Shown in pieces: positions 10,044 to 20,643 of a stretch of 64,000 nucleotides of DNA (its first letter is position 1; every line of letters begins with the position of its first letter). A model generated the notes under the pieces. That model had not been told where the DNA came from. It made no database searches and saw nothing but the letters and a program-made list of their open reading frames with translations. Source of the stretch: Daldinia sp. FL1419 (Eukaryota; Ascomycota; Sordariomycetes; Xylariales; Hypoxylaceae); the NCBI GenBank assembly GCA_025201765.1, contig MU623411.1:1-64000 (forward strand), given 5' to 3'. The translations under genes and the position numbers were made by a program.

Positions 10044-11706
10044 ATGGCGGAAAACAGCAACCCAGCGGATCTGCCGATCCTCATTATTGGTGGAGGTAAG
10101 AAAACCCAGATCTTGATAGAATATTTCTAGAATGATTATTCGAGTACTAATATATGCCTTACTTCCTAGGATGTAATGGATTGATTCTGGCCCATGCTCT
10201 TCACATTGTAAGCTTTCTCGCCCTCTGTCTTGAATACTTTTCTAGCGGGCCACTAATATGTAGTTAGAAAGGTATTCGGTCTATAGTTTTCGAGAGAGAT
10301 GAAACGCTCGTTCCAAGGAGGGTATGTATATGATGAACCTGGTCTTTTTTTTCTGGTATCTGGCTGCCGTATATACAGTGGCTGACGTTTAGCAGTACGT
10401 AGAATGATATCGTGCAGAATTGCCCCTTTGAGAAGGTTAAAATCAAGTATTAACATGAGATGTTTTGTCAGTGGACGAGACTGGGGTATCGCCCTACACT
10501 GGGCTACCGTCCTCCTCAAATCCATGGTTGGACCGGAAAAATGGAAAGACGTAGACCGGACCATGGTCGACCCCTATCTAAAACCTGCGCCGGTCGAATA
10601 TTTCTCGGTCCTTAACGGAAAGACGGGCGAACTTCTAGCGGAGAAACCTGCAGAAAACCTCTGCCGTGTGCTGCGATCACGTCTGCGTTCTTATGCAGCC
10701 GACGGCCTTCCGGACTTGCGCTTCAATAAAAAACTCGAGCGTATCTCGTACGCAGAGGACGGCAAGAGCGTCACCGCACACTTCGCGGATGGGACCTCGG
10801 AAACGGGCCGTCTCCTCATCGGTGCTGATGGTAGCCAAAGCAAAGTTCGCAGAGAACTTGTCGGAGTCGAGCGCGCCGCAGTGAAGCGGTTACCTTTCGT
10901 AGCAACTTTCATCACTGCTTCGTTTCCAGCTGACTACGCCGTGGCCCTGCGAAAAATCGGTGGTAACGCGCTTATCAGTCTTTGGCCACATCCGGATAAC
11001 TTACTAGGCGCACTGACGCTGATGGATGGTATTGACAAAGATCATCCTGAGAACTGGCGCTATACATTTTACGTAGCGTGGCAGGCCAGCCTCGAGGAGC
11101 AAGCGGCCGAGATTGCATCGGGGATGACCATTCGCGACCGATTGCGCCAGGCCAAGGAAAAGAGCAAGGCATTTGTAGATCCTATCCGTAAATGCTTTGA
11201 GTTGCTGCCTGATGACCACAAGGAGGTGTATTGGGTTGGTCTATCGAATTGGGACCCGAGTCTGCCGGAGCACCAGTGGGATAACCACGGGGGTCTTGTT
11301 ACGCTGATAGGCGATGCGGCGCACCCTATGACATATCGTAAGTAAAGTTTTATACCCTCCTAATAGTCCCATCATGTCGTCGACCCTAAAAGGAAGATGT
11401 TGAATATTAACGTGTCGCTCCCTTCTAGACCGTGGGCAAGGACTAAGTCATGGCCTCGCCGATGTCCACAACCTCGTCAAGCTACTATCCAACCCAGAAG
11501 GACGATCGCAGGCCGAAATTATCAATGAGTATGAGAATGAGATGCGTCCCCGAGCAGGCGAGGAAGTTCGGCTGAGCGAGATGAACACTATCATGCTGCA
11601 TGACGGGTCTAAAGCTTCTGAGAGCCCTATGGTGAAGATAGGAGTGAGCTACGGGAGCGGTAAGACGGAACAGCCGCACAGTGCTGTTGCAGTGAAGTCG
11701 AACTGA
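10044..11706 (+). CDS. FAD-dependent monooxygenase (PF01494 type)
   Basis: Five exons: 10044-10095, 10170-10207, 10268-10320, 10472-11337 and 11429-11706, giving 428 aa. The N-terminal Rossmann motif GGGCNG is split by the first intron. VFERD ends the second strand of the FAD fold. The conserved RDWGIALHW follows, then the GADG motif and finally the ribityl-binding GDAAHPM followed by YHRGQGLSHGLAD across the last intron. The family adds one oxygen atom using FAD and NAD(P)H, by hydroxylation, epoxidation or Baeyer-Villiger chemistry; here the substrate is unknown. Exons 3 and 4 cannot be joined in frame by a single ordinary intron; the reading frame is restored by a nested intron described separately. 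If that reading is wrong, the gene carries a frameshift. Its likely partners are the prenyltransferase and P450 6-8 kb away, though the gap is large. Confidence 0.85.
10321..10471 (+). other. Putative [D1,2] stwintron in the FAD monooxygenase gene
   Basis: The apparent donor/acceptor pair (GTATGT at 10322, TTTTGTCAG ending at 10471) leaves the two exons out of frame. If the internal intron 10322-10395 (GTATGT to TTTAGCAG, with CTGAC branch site) is removed first, the G at 10321 is brought next to TACGTAG, creating a new donor GTACGT. The external intron (10321 plus 10396-10471, 77 nt, TTAAC branch site) then joins ...AG to T..., making PRSGRDWG in the correct frame. An alternative is two consecutive introns around a 20-nt micro-exon (10376-ish to 10395-ish), which is also in frame but inserts about seven extra residues. 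Confidence 0.65.
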
Positions 11707-12079
11707 TTTTTAACCGCGATATCCTACCATATATGTTTAATTAAGTCAAAGCTGCCTAAGAAGATTTGCGTCTCTTATTGCTTATTATTGGTTTGTAGCG
11801 ACGGTAGTCTTAGCGTGGGGCAATGGGAATTGAGATAGGATACAGAATGAAATAATTCAAATCACTTCTATATATATTCATCTGGAGAGAATGATCCGAG
11901 ATCAAGATTAGCCAGTCGCTTTAAGTCAAATACCTATAGCCATACCTATAGCAGAGGGGTATCAATATCCGGTTTCCTAAGCCCCTTAACGCCAACCTGT
12001 TACAAAACCCTCCCTAAACGTTAGGAGAAGAACCCTTTCGCTTCTTTTTCTTTTTACCACCTTGACCATCTTCGGCGTT
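11707..12079. other. Convergent 3' intergenic region
   Basis: 373 bp between the tail-to-tail FAD monooxygenase and MED6 genes, AT-rich, no gene seen. Confidence 0.6.
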
Positions 12080-13085
12080 CTACGCAGAAGTAGGCGTGGT
12101 ACCCGCCTTGCTCTTCTTCCTTTTGGGTTTAGACGGCATTCCCGTAGGCGTTTTTGGCGTCTTATCACCCTTCGCATCCTTCTTGTCCGGTTGGGTAATT
12201 GCAGAGCTTTTGAAAGATGTGTCAAGATTCGGCAAGGCTAATGGTTGCAGCTTTTCTTTACGACCGGTAGAGCTGAGATGGAACTCGCCAGGTTTACCGG
12301 TGATGGGGTTCTCATCCATATAATCCCCGCCGTATTGCATGTGGATCATAAATGAGTGCTCGGCTAAGCGGGAATCTACAGCTGATTGAGATGTTTTCTT
12401 CATTTCCTGGGAAGGTTTATTATTTCCTTGTATTTCGGGCATCGGCGTCGCTCCCTTCGATTCCAATGCTTGTGCTTTGTTACTTGAGGTACTCGGTGCT
12501 GTCTTGTACATATGTCCGAGGGCTGGTGACCAAGTTCGAGCGTCATCTGCAGCTGCAAAACATTTGCTCAAAGACGATGATATGGTGACCTATAGAGCTA
12601 ATGTTAGACTTAAATAAGTATCAACGAGGGGGGGGGGGGGGGATAGATGAGATCAATACCATTCGGAAACTTAAGATATCGGCAAGCGTGGGCGCCATAT
12701 ATACATTTTCCCCAATGACATAATATGCTGCATGAACTGTGATTTCGTCCTCGGGATCCCGCTTGCGACGCGTCTGCTTGTGTATAACCCAGACACCGGT
12801 TCCCATGCCGGGACCTGATTCGGCGGGCTCTTGGGCGACGATATATTCCAGCCCTGACATTTGTTTAAGGCGGCCCTCGAATTGCTCACGGGTAGAAAGT
12901 ATGAATTTCATATTCTCGTTGAAAGTGGCTTGCGTAAAGAGCACGGCATTGTTGGAAGTGCGGTCGAAGAACGGAGACTCGGCGAAGTAGAAGAGTATAT
13001 TATTGGAATGTAGTCCTCCTAGGGTTTGCGCGTAGTTTGGATGGCGCCATTGAATCTCGTCTAACGGCTCGTTACTTGTCGCCAT
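12080..13085 (-). CDS. med6: Mediator complex subunit 6
   Basis: Two exons, 13085-12660 and 12589-12080, giving 311 aa. MED6 is a head-module subunit of Mediator, which links activators to RNA polymerase II. The N-terminal MED6 domain is clear: the opening IQWRHPNYAQ, the central YFAESPFFDRTSNN, the YIVAQEP strand and VYMAPTLADIL just before the intron. After the intron come the SLSKCFAAADD helix and the FSPALGH-equivalent SPALGHMY. The C-terminal third is low complexity, lysine-rich and ends in a basic cluster (KPKRKKSKAG). I chose ATG 13085, where the family homology begins; the frame is also open from 13166. The intron (12590-12659, 70 nt) contains a 15-base homopolymer. It is divergent to the MMTAG2-like gene. 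Confidence 0.95.
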
Positions 13086-13536
13086 ATTTGTTGGTTTTTC
13101 GTTGCGCGAGTCTGATTTGGAGATGAGGAATAATAGGAAGCTCGAAAGATGCGGAAGTGTGTCCAAGTTGTGGAGAGAGCAAGACGGAAATGATGAGGTA
13201 GGTTATTAGTGTAGAGAGGTGCACAATGGATTGAGGAAAGCTCTTATCGATACTACGCTAGGGTCATTACGAATACCTCTTAATGTACCGGTACCATCCC
13301 AGTAGTTACCGTACAATACCCACAGTACTTGCGCTAACAGTTGATGCAGGGCCTTTTTTTAGTGCACACCTCCTACCTAACCTAGGTATCTTCGATTCGC
13401 ACTCTTCAACTTCAATTACCTATTCGTCAGTGCTTCCATCTCCGCAGAATATACATACGCGCGACAACCTCCCAAAACTACTATAAAGATATCGAGCTAT
13501 ATTCCATCGAGTTGTGCGATTTATTAATTAATTGCC
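13086..13536. other. Divergent promoter region MED6 / MMTAG2-like
   Basis: 451 bp between two head-to-head genes. It includes CCTAACCTAGGTA at about 13378, one of the dispersed palindromic motifs of the window. No coding sequence. Confidence 0.6.
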
Positions 13537-14310
13537 ATGGATCTCGTTTCGAGCATCCGTAAGACGGGCTCGCGCGGCGGGGTCAACTTCAATTGGGAAG
13601 ACGTCGCCACTTCAAGTCATCGCGAGAATTACCTTGGCCACAGCCTAAAGGCCCCGGTCGGCCGTTGGGCAAAGGGGAGGGATCTCACTTGGTATGCAAA
13701 AGCCGACGCATCGGAAGCCACTTCTACGGAAACGGAGCAGGAAAGGGAAGCTCGAGAGCGAAAAGAAGAGCTTAAGCGAATTAAAGAAGCTGAAGAAGAC
13801 GCGCTCGCTCGTGCGTTGGGATTACCTATTGCTCCCCGGAAGGCTACGGGCGCGAATGCAGTAGCCGTAAGCGAAGGACGAGGTGTAGTGGACGGTGGAG
13901 ATTCGACTGCGCCCACAGATATCAAGCAAATATCTAACGATGCTCGGCGTACGACTACAAATCAGGACGACTCCGGAAGGCACTATCGAAGAAGACATCG
14001 GAGTAGAAGTCGTAGTAGAGATAGACGTCGAGATAAATCACCGAGGAGGAGGGACGGCCACCATAGTCATCGATCAAAAGACCAGAGGGACGGCAGACAC
14101 GACCATCGGAGGCGAAGGAGTTACAGCCCCGAACGAGATGGCCATAGGCATAGAAGATCCCACCGGAGGGAACATAGTCGTTCCAGGAGCCTGGAGAGGG
14201 TTGAGCGGAGAGATGGAAAAGAAAGTTATAGGCCTAGATCAAAAGACGGACGATCACGGCGGAGTAGAAGCCCCCAGCAGCGTCGAAGAAATTCTCCAAG
14301 CGACCGCTGA
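13537..14310 (+). CDS. MMTAG2-like / kinase-phosphorylation-domain protein
   Basis: A single exon of 257 aa. The N-terminal 70 residues contain the conserved opening of the multiple-myeloma-tumour-associated protein 2 family: SSIRKTGSRGG, NFNWEDV, HRENYLGHS and the WAKGRDLTWY block. A charged coiled-coil segment follows (about 70-100, EREARERKEELKRIKE), then the family's ALARALGLP helix. The C-terminal half is a long Arg/Ser/His-rich tail (SRSRSRDRRR and similar), as in splicing-associated nuclear proteins. The exact biochemical role of the family is unsettled; nuclear RNA processing is the likely setting. A kinase substrate role in the tail would be inference. Confidence 0.85.
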   Translation: MDLVSSIRKTGSRGGVNFNWEDVATSSHRENYLGHSLKAPVGRWAKGRDLTWYAKADASEATSTETEQEREARERKEELKRIKEAEEDALARALGLPIAPRKATGANAVAVSEGRGVVDGGDSTAPTDIKQISNDARRTTTNQDDSGRHYRRRHRSRSRSRDRRRDKSPRRRDGHHSHRSKDQRDGRHDHRRRRSYSPERDGHRHRRSHRREHSRSRSLERVERRDGKESYRPRSKDGRSRRSRSPQQRRRNSPSDR

Positions 14311-15218
14311 TGACTAGAAAAAGCATCCCGCGAGCCTATAATTCATATATTTTATTATCTTTGCTTGTTAAGCATTCTATGTTAGCGAACAATGGCATAT
14401 ATCAATCCTAGGACCTTGGTGTTTGGCTGGGAGGGTCCATTTTATCTACAAACATATCATTAAAGATCAATTATAATGATTTGGCGAAAAGGTTTTCCAT
14501 AACTAACTACTATACGTTATAAGATAGTTTCTGAGTTCATCGTATATGAAAACCTGATATGTGACGTAGGAAGTACATTATGTACGTATGTACATGGAAG
14601 CACATGTGCCTTACGTGTACACTTACATGAACATGCGGATCTTGGTGGAGTTGGGGTTTGTACTTGCATATATGGGGCACGGGTACATGTATCTACCTAG
14701 TATTTGGACCTATCAAGCCCCATCACTGCCGGAAAGCTGAGAAAACGGAGACGAATCAAGAGGCTTCGAGCCCCTCGACCTTACAGTGTCTATGTCCCTC
14801 GCAGTTACCCGCGTGTATGCAGCTGTTTGTTTATCTACAGTTTATACCTTATTTGTGTTGTTTGTTCTAGAACTCGCCTAAGAACTTAACCTAGGTACAT
14901 GTACCTGGGGGATCTATCTTAAAGCTGATGCCTTGTTCGAGTTTCTTTACCGGAGTCGCAATCTCAGCAATTGCCACCGTCTGATTTGATGAATACTTAC
15001 TTCTTGACTGTTTACCTTCAAGGTCCTTAACCTTAGGTAATTCTTGAAAAGCAAACTACATATCTCCTTAACGCGCCTTTTGTTTACAAAGGACGCTTTT
15101 TTTTCAAGTCGATAAATAAATTATTTTTCTCTCTTCCTTTTAAGTCGGAGTACGAATTAAGATTACGCTTTAACGATCATGTTCTACTGAGGATACATCT
15201 ACTCCACTAATCGTGACG
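14311..15218. other. Intergenic, no gene seen
   Basis: About 900 bp upstream of the sacsin-like gene. It holds several overlapping CATGTAC/GTACATG palindromic stretches (14580-14660) and the CCTAGGTACATGTACC motif near 14890. Pyrimidine-rich tracts precede the next start codon. No open frame with family resemblance. Confidence 0.5.
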
Positions 15219-18200
15219 ATGGATTACGGGAGGCTCCGGGCTGCCGCCTTACGAGATGGCGAGGATGAGGAAGCTGTGACCGTCGATACTCGGGCTTTGA
15301 TTGACAAAGTCCTAGCTAGATATTCAGGCGAGTGGACCACATTACGAGAGCTTATTCAAAATGCCGCCGACGCCCAAGCTACTACCGTGAAGATCAAGTG
15401 GGAGACCTTACCCTCGACTCAAGTCCCTCTACCTTCTACTACCGACCGTTCCGAAATACTGAAACACGTAATTGCAAACCATACCCTTAAGCGACTCGTC
15501 GTTCAGAACAATGGCCAACCGTTTACGAAGACCGACTGGGGGAGACTGAAGAGGATTGCCGAAGGTAATCCTGACGAGACCAAGATTGGTGCCTTTGGCG
15601 TAGGATTTTATAGCGTGTTCGCGGATTGCGAGGAACCCTTTGTCAGCTCAGGGCATGAAGCTATGGCCTTCTACTGGAAAGGAAACGCTCTCTTCACAAG
15701 AAAATTACAGGTTCCTGAGGATCAGCGTAGCTCAGATACAGCCTTTGTTCTAGACTACAGAAATGCGACGACAACATTACCGAATCTACTATCTGTCAGC
15801 CAGTTCCTAGCTACAAGCTTAACGTTTGTGGCGCTCCAGAACATCGAATTTTGGATTGACGATTACAAAATTCTCCATCTACAAAAGAAAACCAGCCCTA
15901 GCGCCGACGTCGCGTTGTCAAAAGATGTCGAAACAACTACAAAGGATCGCCTCATGAAGGTACAGAGTGTTGAGCGTGCTAGCGCTCAGATCGATGCTTC
16001 GTACATGAGCGCCATTGGGTGGAAACCTCAGGCGACAACAACGGCCAAGAGCGAGTCCTATGGATTAGCTAGTTCAGAGATGCCCTCTTTGCGAAGTTTC
16101 TTTTCCAGGCTTACCGCCAATCCTGCCACAACAAAAGCTAATAGGGCCGCAAAAGAAGAAAAGCTTGCCCAAGAAGCCATATCCGAAGACATTACTACTT
16201 TGTCATCAAGTACCATATTCCTCAGAGTAACCACCGCCGCGATCAAGACGTATGTCACCGCCAATTTCTCAGCAGAGTTGGAGAGGGCCACCAAAAAGCC
16301 TCCTCCAAAACTAGCTAAATTATCAATACTAACTTCCTCGTATGACGAAACACAAGCTTCGCAGAGTTCTGCAAGCTCCCAGGCTGTTTCCAAGGCCACC
16401 GATGTATTTTCTTCTGTACTACCAAGCCGAAAAGGCGGTCGAATTTTCATCGGGTTCCCAACTACTCAAACAACTGGTGCCGGCATTCATATTTCGGCCC
16501 CCTCCGTCATACCTACCGTGGAGCGAGAGGCCATCGATTTAAATGCAAGATGGGTTAGGTCGTGGAATATCGAAATGCTGCGAGCCGCTGGCATCATGAC
16601 CCGGCTTGCTTTTTCCAACGAGATGGCCGAACTACAGGACAAATTACAGAGGGCTGCAGGGGCTTCCAACACCGGTATCACATCAAAAGAGGTCGCCCAA
16701 TATATGCCAGAAGCATTGCATACACTGAAAGCTTTCACATTCGGAGATTCTACGCCTAGTGGTCATGTTTCGCAGATAATTGAGGAAGCATTCTGGACGT
16801 CATACAAAAAGCCCTTCGTGGACGTTTACAGCAGTCGAGGCGTTCTTCCTACCAACAAAGTCCGACTTGGTTTAGAAGAGCTAGCTAAATTTGTTGACGG
16901 GATCCCTATAATCCCCCCCGAACTTACATCTACAGGCTTCGTTCAGAAATTGATTGAATTCGAATTGCTCTCCGCCATAACTGTGGATGATGTTCGACAG
17001 GAACTTTCTGGGAAGCCACTCAATAAAGACCAGCTTATCAGCTTCATAGGTTGGGCTGGTAATAAAGCTGCTCAGGGTGAACTTGACCTGACGAGCAGAG
17101 ATAGACTTCTTGATGTTGCTGTGTGCCTTGTGACAGAGGGAGCCGATGAGCAAGGAGGCATCATCGCCCTAGGAAATATAAAAAATTATATTAGCCCCAA
17201 CAAAATACCAGCCGGCTTGCCAGTCCCGCCAACGACACTACCCTACGATTTTACCAGGCACTGCAATTCATCCCAACTGCAAGCCTTGGGCTGGGAATCC
17301 CTCGAGATTGTCCATTGGCTTCGATTCCTGATTGAAACTTGTTCAACGCGGCCAGACGAGCAGAACGTGACCAAGTCTCCTAAATTTTCAATACAAATTC
17401 TTACAGTTTTGTCAAAAAGCTGGGACAATCTTAGCCAACATTCCAAAGCAACTGTCACGTCATTGCTCCAGAGTCATACAGTAATGCCTACTAAATTGGG
17501 TATGAGAAAGCCAACAGAATCCTTCTTCCAGAGTGTGAAATTATTCGACGATCTCCCGACGATTGAGGGATGCTCCTCGCTTAAGGACAAATTTTTGACC
17601 GCTATCGGCGTCAGAAAAACCGTCGATCTGGATACGATCTTTACGCGGTTACTTAATCGTTCGGCGGAGGCCGAGGATTCTGGGCGTGCAAAATGGAGTC
17701 ATGTTGAACTCATAAAATATTTGGCATCGGTGCGGCAAGATATACCGAAGGATGATTTGAGGAAACTCAAGGAATCGCGCATTTGTCCAGCCGAAGCTGG
17801 ACCTTATGGTCTCGAATCAACAAAAGCAAGTTCGCAGCTATACAAAGTCTCCGAGCTTTACGAACCTAAAGGCCCCCTTCGACCACTTGGACTTAAGTTG
17901 ATCCAATGGCCAAATGGCAACCTACGTCCTGGAAGTGCGGAAGGTAAATTTCTAATCGATCTTGGCTTGCGTCCATATCCGCCAGTCTCCGTACTCGTTG
18001 ATATGATGGCCTCGTCCGATTCGACACTAAGAGCTAACGCTATGAATTATTTCATCTCCTACCACCATAGCAACAATTATGCATCTTCCAATATTGCAGC
18101 GTCTCTCACAGCTTTTCTTCCGCTGCAGGGAAACGCCAAGCAGCTTGCGACTCCATCTAAATGTTTTACAAATGACGCTGCTGCCATGTTAGGATTTCAT

Positions 18201-20643
18201 ATCCTACGGAGTGACCTACATCCTCACGCTCCTGTAAGTTGATTAATTCACCCTCCAGTATTTTATTAAACATATTACTGATTACATACCAGAAATTCGG
18301 TGTGGTTGCGGACCCCCCTATTCATGAATGTATCGAACGGCTATTAGCCAAACCTCCTCAAAGCTACACAGATGCTATCTCGTTATTTGGTTATTTTGCT
18401 ACACGTCTCAATGAGCTCAATAGTAACGCGATCACAAAGCTTCGAGAAGCTCCTATCGTACCCGTAGTGCGTAAAAAGGACGTAACGGCTTCCTACACGG
18501 CGACAGATAAAGAAAATAGACCAGGCAATGTGATTCATCTAAGTCCCCGTCAATGTTATCTAGGTAGTTCGACGATGTATGGGGATATTTTCGACTTTGT
18601 CGACTTTGGGAGCTCTGCGAATGCTTTTCTATCGGCATGTGGTTCGAAGACTGAACCGACCAAGCTGGAAATTGCTCAGTTAGCGGCGGGCGAACCTGCC
18701 AGGCTACTCAGTGTCCTTCAAAGTCCGGAAAAATACCTAAGCGTCCTAAGGCTCCTAGCTGAAGAAATAGGAACTCTTAGAAGAGACAAGGAACTTTGGA
18801 GGAAGATGAAGTCCTCTCCGTTTCTCCTTGCATTTAAAGAGATCAGCGCGCCTGCTGGGGAAAAAGCATCGGAAACCGAGGAAGATGAAGCACCAATCAG
18901 ACAATACCAACTTGCAGCCCCATCTAGTATTGTTATCCTCGATGATTACATTAGCTACCGTTTGTTCAAGGACCATCTAATTTGTGCACCAGAGGAAGAT
19001 GTCTTGGAAGCCTTTTATATGGCTCTCGGCTCACAAACCCTCTCTGCTATTGTCCAAGAGGATCTTAGGGTTGGACCACAGAGTGAAAAACAGGAGGGAG
19101 CTCTTTGGCTTCGAAAGCACGTTCTTGAACGTTCGAAGATCTTCATCCACGAATATTCCAGGTACACGCGGGACGCTATCAAGCGTGATGCGAAATGGCT
19201 CGAGAAAAACCTGGCTGTAGAAGCCGTACGGTCCGTCTCGCTCCGCCGATCACTTCGTGGCCAAAGTCAGTCCCATACCGAAAAGAGATCAGCGGCGAGC
19301 TTGAGAGCCGCCAACGGCTGGATCCTTTACGTTGCATCCGAATCTGCTCGTCCCGATATGTACCAAGTAGGCCAAGCAGTATGCCAGCTTATCCTGAATC
19401 GACCGAGCCAACAGGCGTACTTTTTCTTCGAACCGTTTCTAAAGCTTGATTTACTCGATTTGAGATCCCGTGGATACAACGTTGACCGTATCCTCAGAGC
19501 CAAAGCTGCTGAGGCCAGAATTGCAGAAGAAGAAAGGCGTAAGGCTTTAGATGCCGAGCAGGCCAAGATCAGGGAACGAGAGGAAGAATTTAGTAGGAAC
19601 GCCCAGGTTGGTACTACGGCCGTGGCCGCCGCAAGGGGCGGAAACAGAACGCCACCCCCGCGCATGCCTGGCGGATTTGGATCTCCCGATGACAACGAAG
19701 TATTCTCGCAACCAATGGCCAATACAGACCAGTCACAGAGTAGGAGAAGCAAGGGGTTTTTTAATTTCTCCAACTTATCGAAACGATTGGGCTTTGATAC
19801 TTCTACTGAGGCGGAAGATAATCTGAGGGGCTTGTTGGGCCCAGGTCCAGAACCTGCCAAATTACCTGCAGCTGAGCCCTCATCGGGCTCCAAGTCCGGT
19901 AAGAAGGACGACGGCAAGGTGACGAATCCGGCCATAGTTCAGCACAACCTTATCAATGCTATCCGGTCTACAAGAGCTCATGACTCTTCTCAAGTTTATT
20001 CGCCGCCGACAACTCGAGAGGTTAAGGAGCAGGCCACTTATTGTGACGATACTATAGGAAAGGATCTCGATTTTGTGGCGGAAGCATCAAATGGCATGCG
20101 TGTGTTTGTATCTAGGACGATACCAGACTTTAACTCGGCACAGTTCCTTGCGACGAATCACAGATCCATCAATTCTTTTGCGTCGGTACTATCAGAAGTG
20201 TGCGACGTGTACTCAATTAACCGCACCTCACTACACATTTTCTATGATGAGGAGGGAGGTACGATTGCTTTCAACCGAGCTGGTAGTATATTCTGCAATC
20301 TGCGCTTTTTCATCCAACTACACGCGAGGACTTTGATAAGTGAAGGTAGAGCACGGGCTACCGTCTGGTGGTGGGTTGTGTTGGCCCACGAATTGGCCCA
20401 TAACCTTGTTCAGCTGCACAACTCAGATCACAGTTATTACACGTAAGTAGATTGATGCCTTTTATTTGACCCTCTCCGAAGATATACTAATTTTATAATA
20501 GTGAGTCGTTTATCCAGGAATACTTTTCTCAGATGATGTTGAAGGTAACGCAGGTGGCCAGAGCCGACGCAGATGCCAACCAGCGACCTCTTCCTGATGC
20601 TCCTGGACCTTCCACGGCGCCACCGCCGTACCGCGAAAATTAA
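15219..20643 (+). CDS. Sacsin-like GHKL ATPase, DUF3684-type, with C-terminal zincin-like motif
   Basis: Three exons, 15219-18233, 18293-20442 and 20502-20643, giving 1768 aa. The first ATG is at 15219; the frame is open six bases earlier but only with GTG. The N-terminus is a Hsp90/sacsin-type ATP-binding fold: N-box ELIQNAADA, the NNGQPF segment in place of the usual DNG, and the glycine lid GAFGVGFYSVF. The long middle part is the fungal DUF3684 region. Around residues 1425-1465 is a charged coiled coil (AEEERRKALDAEQAK). Near the C-terminus a hydrophobic helix carries HELAH (His1704, His1708) and a third His at 1714, followed by Glu1723. This spacing, HExxHxxxxxH, is that of metzincin/WLM-type metal sites. 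The conserved role of this family is not known to me; chaperone-like or quality-control function is suggested by the sacsin relationship only. Confidence 0.85.

Noticed and set aside
10376..10395. 20-nt micro-exon as explanation for the FAD monooxygenase frame
   Set aside because: It is in phase but inserts about seven residues in a conserved stretch and uses a weaker donor (GTAGAA). Kept only as the alternative to the twin-intron reading.
19327..19935. 202-codon open frame on the minus strand
   Set aside because: It lies antisense to an exon of the sacsin-like gene, has no family resemblance and follows the codon pattern of the real gene.
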